Positions 42,401 through 47,569 of a stretch of 47,569 nucleotides of DNA are shown one piece after another; the stretch's first letter is position 1, and each line of letters begins with the position of its first letter. Source of the stretch: Streptomyces calvus (GTDB taxonomy: Bacteria > Actinomycetota > Actinomycetes > Streptomycetales > Streptomycetaceae); the NCBI RefSeq assembly GCF_006782915.1, contig NZ_VCNP01000026.1:1-47569 (forward strand), read 5' to 3'. The position numbers and the translations under genes were made by a program. Under the pieces are notes generated by a model. It was given only the letters and a program-made list of their open reading frames with translations. It made no database searches and was not told the DNA's origin.

Positions 42401-42748
42401 ATGTCCCTCCCCCTGACCCGTCGGATCGCCCGTGCCGCGCTGCTCGTCGCTGCGGGAGCGGCCGCCGGGGTCGGTGCGGCCGGATCCGCCAGTGCGGCTC
42501 CGGAGCTGCCGGCCGCCCCGAACGTCGGCGGACTGACCGCCCTGGACCAGGCGGCCGGCAACACCGTGGACGACGTGGCGCGGGACGTCACCAAGGCTGC
42601 GGGCAACACGCACGAGGTGGCTCCGACCGCCGCCCGGACCCTCAAGAAGGCCGACCCGGTGGTGAAGCAGCTGCCGACCGAGTCCCTGACGAAGGGCGGC
42701 CTGTCGTCGGCGAAGACGCTGCCGGCGAAGGGGCTCCCGCTCGCGTGA
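42401..42748 (+). CDS. small secreted protein
   Basis: 115 residues, AAGGAG 4 nt before ATG. A clear signal peptide (RRIARAALLVAAGAAAGVGA, cut after ASA) leaves a mature chain of about 80 residues that is Ala/Thr/Lys-rich with no motif. Homologues are sometimes labelled ATP-binding protein without basis. GATAAT at 42243-42248 may be the -10, giving a leader of about 145 nt. A strong terminator follows, so it is probably monocistronic. Confidence 0.82.
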   Translation: MSLPLTRRIARAALLVAAGAAAGVGAAGSASAAPELPAAPNVGGLTALDQAAGNTVDDVARDVTKAAGNTHEVAPTAARTLKKADPVVKQLPTESLTKGGLSSAKTLPAKGLPLA

Positions 42749-42757
42749 GGTTCGGCG

Positions 42758-42797
42758 ACGCCGGGGCCCGGGGACGTTCCCCGGGCCCCGGCGTTTT
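42758..42797 (+). terminator. intrinsic terminator
   Basis: A perfect 16-bp stem ACGCCGGGGCCCGGGG with its complement, loop ACGTT, followed by TTTT. Confidence 0.9.
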
Positions 42798-42828
42798 CAC
42801 ACCGTCCACCGCCTCGGCCCCGGGGCCG

Positions 42829-43926
42829 TCAGCCGGCGAGGCGGGACACCGCCGCCCGGACGCGCTCGTCCGTGGCCGTCAGGGCCACGCGGACGAAGCT
42901 GCCGCCCGCCGGGCCGTAGAAGTCGCCGGGGGCGACGAGGATGCCGCGTTCGGCCAGGTGGGCGACGGTGTCCCAGCAGGACTCGTCGCGCGTGGCCCAC
43001 AGGTAGAGGCTGGCCTCGCTGTGCTCGATGCGGAAGCCGTGGCCGAGGAGCGCCTCGCGCAGGGCGGTGCGGCGGGCCGCGTACCGCTCGCGCTGGACCC
43101 GCACGTGCTCGTCGTCGGCCAGGGCCGCCACCACGGCCGCCTGCGTCGGCGCGGACGTCATCATCCCGCCGTGCTTGCGGATCTCCAGCAGCGGCTGGAG
43201 CACCGCCGGGTCACCGGCGAGGAAGGCGGCGCGGTAGCCGGCCAGGTTGGAGCGCTTGGACAGCGAGTGGACCGAGACGATGCCGTCGTACGAGCCGCCG
43301 TTGACGTCGGGGTGCAGCACCGAGACCGGGTCGGCCTCCCAGCCCAGCTCGATGTAGCACTCGTCGGAGAGGACCAGGACGCCGTGCTCGCGGGCCCAGG
43401 CGACGATCCTCGTCAGCTCCTCCTTGGACAGCACCCGGCCCGTCGGGTTGGACGGGGAGTTCAGCCAGAGCAGCTTCAGGTTCGTCGGGTCCAGCTCGGT
43501 CGGGTCGTCGTAGGCCTCGTGGTCGGCGCGGGCGAGCCGGGCGCCGACCTCGTACGTCGGGTAGGCCAGGCGCGGGTGGGCGACCCGGTCGCCGGGGCCG
43601 AGGCCGAGCTGCGTGGGCAGCCAGGCGACCAGTTCCTTGGAACCGACGACCGGCAGGACGTGGCGGTGGGTCACCTCGCGGGCGCCGAGCCGGCGCTCCA
43701 CCCAGCGCGTGAGCGCGTCACGCAGTTCCGGGGTGCCCCAGACCGTGGGATAGCCCGGGGAGTCCGCCGCGGCGATCAGGGCCTTCTGGATCGGCTCGGG
43801 GACCGGGTCGACGGGCGTGCCGACCGACAGGTCGACGATGCCGTCGGGGTGCGCGGCGGCCGTCTTCTTGTAGGGCTCCAGCTTGTCCCAGGGGAAGGTG
43901 GGCAGCCGGTCGGAGACTGCGGACAC
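42829..43926 (-). CDS. dapC: succinyldiaminopimelate transaminase
   Basis: 365 residues, class I/II PLP aminotransferase. PVVGSKELVAWLPTQLGLG, LWLNSPSNPTG and SVHSLSKRSNLAGYR (PLP-binding Lys in SLSKRS) are the actinobacterial DapC type. It transaminates N-succinyl-2-amino-6-ketopimelate. GTG 43926 gives the family N-terminus VSAVSDRLPTFPWDKLEPYK; the frame is open to 43959. It lies 108 nt after the ferredoxin gene across a hairpin. Confidence 0.93.
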   Translation of the reverse strand: MSAVSDRLPTFPWDKLEPYKKTAAAHPDGIVDLSVGTPVDPVPEPIQKALIAAADSPGYPTVWGTPELRDALTRWVERRLGAREVTHRHVLPVVGSKELVAWLPTQLGLGPGDRVAHPRLAYPTYEVGARLARADHEAYDDPTELDPTNLKLLWLNSPSNPTGRVLSKEELTRIVAWAREHGVLVLSDECYIELGWEADPVSVLHPDVNGGSYDGIVSVHSLSKRSNLAGYRAAFLAGDPAVLQPLLEIRKHGGMMTSAPTQAAVVAALADDEHVRVQRERYAARRTALREALLGHGFRIEHSEASLYLWATRDESCWDTVAHLAERGILVAPGDFYGPAGGSFVRVALTATDERVRAAVSRLAG

Positions 43927-43961
43927 GGGTTCGGGCTCACTTTCTGGTACGGCAAACACCT

Positions 43962-43995
43962 CGGTCCCGTACGGCGAGCGGGCCGTACGGGACCG
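43962..43995 (-). terminator. hairpin between ferredoxin and dapC
   Basis: A 14-bp stem CGGTCCCGTACGGC with its complement and a 6-nt loop. It could end or attenuate transcripts from the ferredoxin gene into dapC. Confidence 0.65.
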
Positions 43996-44034
43996 GGGCG
44001 GCGCGTCGGTGCGTGGACCGCCGACGGTGCTGTT

Positions 44035-44352
44035 TTACGCCTGCGGCGGCAGCGCGGCGATGAAGGGGTGATCGCGCTCGATCAGCCCGAGCTTGCTGGC
44101 GCCGCCGGGCGAGCCGAGCTCGTCGAAGAACTCGACGTTCGCCTTGTAGTAGTCCTTCCACTCCTCCGGAGTGTCGTCCTCGTAGAAGATCGCCTCGACC
44201 GGGCAGACCGGCTCACAGGCACCACAGTCGACGCATTCGTCCGGGTGGATGTACAAGGACCGCTGGCCCTCGTAGATGCAGTCGACCGGGCACTCCTCGA
44301 TGCACGCCTTGTCCTTCACGTCGACACAAGGCTGCGCGATGACGTAGGTCAC
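44035..44352 (-). CDS. 7Fe/8Fe ferredoxin
   Basis: 105 residues, GTG with GAGGAGG 7-9 nt upstream. Two Cys motifs, CIEECPVDC and CVDCGACEPVCP, with an early Cys in QPCVDVKDKAC, fit a [3Fe-4S][4Fe-4S] or 2[4Fe-4S] ferredoxin of the FdxA/FdxC type. The C-terminal 45 residues (PEEWKDYYKANVEFFDELG) are the usual extension. It carries electrons to unknown partners; neighbour dapC is shared with mycobacteria. Confidence 0.95.
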   Translation of the reverse strand: MTYVIAQPCVDVKDKACIEECPVDCIYEGQRSLYIHPDECVDCGACEPVCPVEAIFYEDDTPEEWKDYYKANVEFFDELGSPGGASKLGLIERDHPFIAALPPQA

Positions 44353-44443
44353 GCTGTCGTTCCTCCTCGATAGGGCGCTGGCGGGCCTCCTCAGGCTCCG
44401 CCGCCTGGCGCGCGGGAGCGCGGCGTCGTCGATGCCCGCCCCT

Positions 44444-44472
44444 AGTATCTCCGTTCTTGGGCATGATCCGAA
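44444..44472 (-). promoter_or_regulatory. promoter of the ferredoxin gene
   Basis: On the minus strand TTCGGA (44472-44467), 17 nt, GATACT (44449-44444). Spacing and -10 are good; the leader would be about 85 nt. Confidence 0.55.
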
Positions 44473-44492
44473 CACGAGGGGTGAACTGACCT

Positions 44493-45566
44493 GTGGAAAT
44501 CTCTGCCGCCGGGCGCCTTGAGGTCCGTATCACCCCCGCTGACGTGGGAAAACGGGTTTCCGTGCGCAGCTTGACCGGTGAGGCCGACCGGGGCGAGAAG
44601 TTCACCGACACGGTCGGCGTTCTCACATCATGGGACAACGGTGTGCTGCGGATCACAAGGAAGAACGGTGAGAGCGTCCTCGTCGCCGAGTCCGCGCTGG
44701 TCGCCGGGAAGACCGTGCCCGCCGCGCCGGCGCGTCGGCGCGGCCCCGTCGCCGCCTACGAGGAGCTGGCGCGGGTCGCCGCGCGGGCGTGGCAGCCGGT
44801 GGAGAGCGAGCGGCTGGGCGAGTGGGAGCTGCGGGCGGCGGCCGGGGAGGAGCCCGGGGCGTGTCCGCCGGGGACGGCGGCCGGGCGGCGGGCGGGCTTC
44901 ACCCGGCGCGCCAACTCGGTGCTGCCGCTCGGCGACCCGGGAATGCCGCTGGACGAGGCGCTGACGGCCGTGTGCCGCTGGTACGCCGCGCGGGGGCTGC
45001 CCGCCTACGTGCAGACCGCGACCGGCGCCGAGGGGACGCAGGAGCTGCTGTGCGCGGAACTGGAGCGGCGGGGCTGGGTGCGGGAGGTGACCGCGGAGCT
45101 GTGGGTGGGCCCGCTGGCGCCGGTCGCCGACCTGGGCGCGGAGCCGTCCGGGGTGGTGCTGTCCCGGGAGGCCGACGAGGCATGGCTGGCGCGCTACCGG
45201 CGCAAGGGCGTGAGCGAGGTGGCGCTGAGGGTGCTGGGCAGCGGGCCCTCGGTGTGGTTCGCCACGGTGCCGGGCGAGGAGGCGCCGGCCGCCATCGGAC
45301 GGTGTGTCGTGGACGGGCGGTGGGCCGGCTTCGCGGCGGTCGAGGTCGACCCGGCGCTGCGGCGGCGGGGGCTCGCGACCGCCGTGATGGCCGCGCTGGC
45401 CCGGCGGGCACTGGACGAGGGTGCCTCGGCGGCCTGGCTCCAGGTCGAGGAGGAGAACGCGGCAGCGCGGGAGCTGTACGGCGGCATGGGCTTCGCCGCG
45501 CACCACGCGTACCACCACTACCGCGCACCGGAATCGTCTGCTCCGACGGGTGGCGGAACGCCGTGA
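44493..45566 (+). CDS. GNAT acetyltransferase (cg3035/Rv0428c type)
   Basis: 357 residues, GTG start with GAGGGG about 10 nt upstream. An N-terminal 80-residue beta domain (LEVRITPADVGKRVSVRSL, DTVGVLTSWDNGVLRITRK) is SH3/Sm-like. The C-terminal GNAT domain has the acetyl-CoA loop RRRGLATAVMAALARRAL and WLQVEEENAAARELYGGMGF. The target is unknown. Its stop overlaps the next GTG (GTGA), so the two are coupled. Confidence 0.9.
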   Translation: MEISAAGRLEVRITPADVGKRVSVRSLTGEADRGEKFTDTVGVLTSWDNGVLRITRKNGESVLVAESALVAGKTVPAAPARRRGPVAAYEELARVAARAWQPVESERLGEWELRAAAGEEPGACPPGTAAGRRAGFTRRANSVLPLGDPGMPLDEALTAVCRWYAARGLPAYVQTATGAEGTQELLCAELERRGWVREVTAELWVGPLAPVADLGAEPSGVVLSREADEAWLARYRRKGVSEVALRVLGSGPSVWFATVPGEEAPAAIGRCVVDGRWAGFAAVEVDPALRRRGLATAVMAALARRALDEGASAAWLQVEEENAAARELYGGMGFAAHHAYHHYRAPESSAPTGGGTP

Positions 45567-46435
45567 GCGGGCACGAACGGAGTATGCGCACCCCTCGCCC
45601 ACCGTCCCCCGAGCGTTCCGCGGAGCTGCGCCGGCGGTTCGCCGAGGAGGCCCGCTGCGAGCGGCCCGACCTGTCGGCGCTGTGCCTGCTGCTGGCCGCG
45701 GAGGCGGACGGCACGCTGGACGAGGCCGCCATGGACGGCGCGCAGGTGGAACTGGACCGGCTGGCCGGCGAGCTGCCCTACCGGCCCGGCAGGCCCCGGG
45801 ACTGGGCGCTGGCGCTGCGCGCGCTGCTGGGCGAGCGGTACGGCTTCCACGGCACCCCGGACGACTACCGGCGGCTGGAGTCCTCACTGCTGCACGAGGT
45901 GCTGCGGCGGCGGCGCGGCCTGCCGATCCTGCTGTCGGTGGTGTGGCTGGAGGTGGCCCGGCGGGCCGGTGCGCCGGTGTACGGGGTGGCGCTGCCGGGG
46001 CACTTCGTCGTCGGCTTCGGCGAGGCGGGCGAACAGGTGCTGGCCGATCCCTTCGACGGGGGCCGGGTGCTGACGGGCGCCGACGCGGAGCTGCTGGTCG
46101 CCGGGGCGACGGGGGCGCCGCTGGACGCGTCGATGCTGACGCCCGCCGACCCGCTCGACGTGGTGCTGCGCATCCTGAACAACATCCGGGCGTGGGCGGC
46201 GGCCCGCCCCGAGCACTCCGGTGTGGCGCTGCGGGCCGTGGACCTGTCCCTGCTGCTCCCTTCGCATCCGGCCCGGCTGCGCCACGAGCGGGCGCAACTG
46301 CTGGTGCAGCTCGGCGAGTTCCGGGAGGGCGCGCGGGAGCTGCGGGCGTACGCCGAGGTGGTGGCGGCGGTGGACGAGCCGGCCGCGGAACGCATCCGGG
46401 AACAGGCCCGGGCGGCGCTGGCCCTGCTCAACTAG
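45563..46435 (+). CDS. transglutaminase-like/SirB1 family protein
   Basis: 290 residues. RRRGLPILLSVVWLEVARRA and PVYGVALPGHFVVGFG followed by VLADPFDGGRVL match the SirB1/transglutaminase-like core; the C-terminal third (RLRHERAQLLVQLGEFREGA) is TPR-like. The usual catalytic Cys is not obvious, as in other SirB1 members, so a non-enzymatic role is possible. ATG 45584 is an alternative start. The stop codon TAG is formed at the edge of a MITE-like element. Confidence 0.87.
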   Translation: MSGHERSMRTPRPPSPERSAELRRRFAEEARCERPDLSALCLLLAAEADGTLDEAAMDGAQVELDRLAGELPYRPGRPRDWALALRALLGERYGFHGTPDDYRRLESSLLHEVLRRRRGLPILLSVVWLEVARRAGAPVYGVALPGHFVVGFGEAGEQVLADPFDGGRVLTGADAELLVAGATGAPLDASMLTPADPLDVVLRILNNIRAWAAARPEHSGVALRAVDLSLLLPSHPARLRHERAQLLVQLGEFREGARELRAYAEVVAAVDEPAAERIREQARAALALLN

Positions 46436-46527
46436 GGCCTGCCGTTTGGATCATGTCGGTTTCGCGGGGCTCGGGTGGGCTGAGAAGCGCTGCGTCTCCC
46501 AGCCGACCTGATCCAAACGACAGACCC
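46435..46527. mobile_element. 93-bp MITE-like element with 25-bp terminal inverted repeats
   Basis: Left end GGGCCTGCCGTTTGGATCAT (46435 on) and right end, read in reverse, GGGTCTGTCGTTTGGATCAG agree at 22 of 25 positions (46435-46459 and 46503-46527). TA flanks both ends (46433-46434 and 46528-46529), as expected for a TA target duplication of IS630- or IS5/IS427-like elements. The internal 43 bp carry no gene. Confidence 0.8.
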
Positions 46528-46545
46528 TAAGGCCTGCCGGCCACG

Positions 46546-46592
46546 GCACGACGAGGGGCGCCCGGTGCCGTGCCGGGCGCCCCTCGTCGTGC
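46546..46592. terminator. bidirectional terminator
   Basis: A perfect 20-bp stem starting GCACGACGAGGGGCGCCCGG with a 7-nt loop, between convergent genes. Confidence 0.88.
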
Positions 46593-46598
46593 GTCGGG

Positions 46599-47569
46599 TC
46601 AGCTGGGGTCGGTCTCGATCACCGCGACGCGCTCGGTCGTGCTGGTGAGCGCCTGGCGCAGGGCGACGTAGACGTCCTGCGGGGTGACCGGGGTCTTCTT
46701 GCCGTTGCCCCGGGTGATGAGCACGCCGTCGAACGTCTGACCGTACAGCTCCTTCAGGGCGTTCAGGTCGGGCTTGTCGACGAGCTTGCCGTTGACGGCG
46801 TCCACCCTGAGGAACTTCCACAGCGACTTCTCGGGGCTCATCTGGATCGAGTGCGCCGCGTCGGTCTGCACGGTCACGATGTCGGACATCGCCGGCTCGG
46901 CGAACTCCTTCATCATCCGGTCGACCTCGGCCTTGGTCACCTTCGGCTGCTGCTGGGCCGTCGGGACGTTCACCGTGGCGGAGGCGCCGGTCTCGACCTG
47001 GGTGCGGTACGCCTCGGTCACCACGTCGGTGGCCCGGGCGATGTCGATGCCCTCGCCGCCCTTCGGGTACACCGGGACGGCCTTGCCGGACTCGAACCTG
47101 ATGGAGCCCTCCGTCACCGAGCCGGAGCCGCCGGCGGCGCCCTCCAGGGCGGCGTGCAGCTTCTCCTCGTCGACGGGCATGACCGGGTCGACGACGCGGT
47201 GGTTGCCGATGAGGGAGCCGATCACGGAGACCGGGTTGTAGTCGCTGGTGGCGGCCGCGGCGACGGTGGCGTCGGTGTCCAGCTGCAGGCCCGCGTTGTC
47301 CGGCTGCAGCTCGACGGTCCTGCCGTCGACGGACAGCTTCAGCGGCTTGTCCAGCCGGTCGCCGAGGGCGGCGTCCAGCTTCTTCACGGCCTCGTCGCGG
47401 GTGCCGCCGCCGATCTCGACGCCGAGCACGGCGGGGCCCTTGGGCACGTCGGAGTGGTTCATCAGCAGGCCCGCGCCGTAGGCCACGCCGCCGAGGAAGA
47501 CCACGCAGCCGCAGAGCAGGACCAGCTTGTTGCGCCCCTTCTTCTTCGCCGGCTTCGAGGAGCCGGCCG
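46599..47569 (-). CDS. membrane protein with peptidoglycan-binding YoaR/VanW-type repeats (partial)
   Basis: The frame is open through the right edge, so the N-terminus is missing. Visible are a Lys-rich cytoplasmic stretch (SSKPAKKKGRNK), a membrane helix LVLLCGCVVFLGGVAYGAGL, and an outer part of about 290 residues with GVEIGGGTRDEAVKKLDAAL and TVELQPDNAGLQLDTDAT, the PG_binding_4 pattern found in YoaR and L,D-transpeptidase partners. No L,D-transpeptidase or VanW catalytic domain follows. Likely a cell-wall associated scaffold. Confidence 0.85.
   Translation of the reverse strand, partial: AGSSKPAKKKGRNKLVLLCGCVVFLGGVAYGAGLLMNHSDVPKGPAVLGVEIGGGTRDEAVKKLDAALGDRLDKPLKLSVDGRTVELQPDNAGLQLDTDATVAAAATSDYNPVSVIGSLIGNHRVVDPVMPVDEEKLHAALEGAAGGSGSVTEGSIRFESGKAVPVYPKGGEGIDIARATDVVTEAYRTQVETGASATVNVPTAQQQPKVTKAEVDRMMKEFAEPAMSDIVTVQTDAAHSIQMSPEKSLWKFLRVDAVNGKLVDKPDLNALKELYGQTFDGVLITRGNGKKTPVTPQDVYVALRQALTSTTERVAVIETDPS

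Overview
The window is a stretch of Streptomyces core chromosome. It is strongly GC-rich by eye, uses many GTG starts, and carries typical actinomycete families (MoeZ, DUF3117, DUF3107, DUF3152, mycothiol-dependent isomerase-like, Tat and sigma/anti-sigma modules). I see no prophage, no intact insertion sequence, no rRNA or tRNA, no CRISPR array and no large biosynthetic cluster. About 50 genes are supported. Both edges cut a gene: MoeZ on the left, and a peptidoglycan-binding-fold membrane protein on the right.

Layout. 1-5950 (minus): MoeZ lies downstream of a tightly coupled four-gene block: PelF-like glycosyltransferase, polytopic membrane protein, NAD-dependent epimerase/dehydratase and spherulin-4-like glycosidase. 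I read this block as a compact Pel-like exopolysaccharide locus, the most interesting system in the window. 6135-9001 (minus): alpha/beta hydrolase and a membrane-anchored DUF3152 protein with a zincin motif. 9205-11475 (plus): small acidic protein, TetR regulator, DUF3107, a gap filled with several families of tandem repeats, and a small membrane protein. 11532-19204: ferritin-like hydroxylase, a DEAD-box RNA helicase that apparently starts at CTG, an alpha/beta hydrolase facing a NYN nuclease across a shared 9-bp repeat, a 50-residue protein, MarC and a PHP phosphoesterase. 19415-22074: DUF6758 protein, an MFS transporter behind an iron-box-like operator, and a suppressor-of-fused-domain protein. 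22583-29091: CorA, MgtE-N/CBS protein, DUF1003 protein and Mrp, with small enzymes and a lipoprotein between them. 29273-35646: a hypothetical protein, then TatB, HtrA-like protease, zinc anti-sigma factor and ECF sigma factor as one envelope-stress operon, with a divergent O-methyltransferase. 35754-44352: DUF3117, enoyl-CoA hydratase, Tag glycosylase, DivIVA-domain protein, FolP-like protein, LOG protein, DapE, lysozyme-like membrane protein, secreted protein, DapC and ferredoxin. 44493-47569: GNAT and transglutaminase-like genes, a 93-bp MITE-like element at the stop codon, and the right-edge gene.

From memory, the order ferredoxin - dapC - dapE - LOG - folP2 - DivIVA - tag - DUF3117 - O-MT - sigE - rseA - htrA - tatB - mrp - DUF1003 - mgtE-N - corA follows Mycobacterium tuberculosis Rv1177 to Rv1239c. 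The right half therefore looks like ancient actinobacterial backbone, while the Pel-like block on the left does not belong to that series. Nine genes have a -10-like TANNNT hexamer only 6-7 nt before the start codon and no ribosome binding site, so leaderless mRNAs are probably common here.
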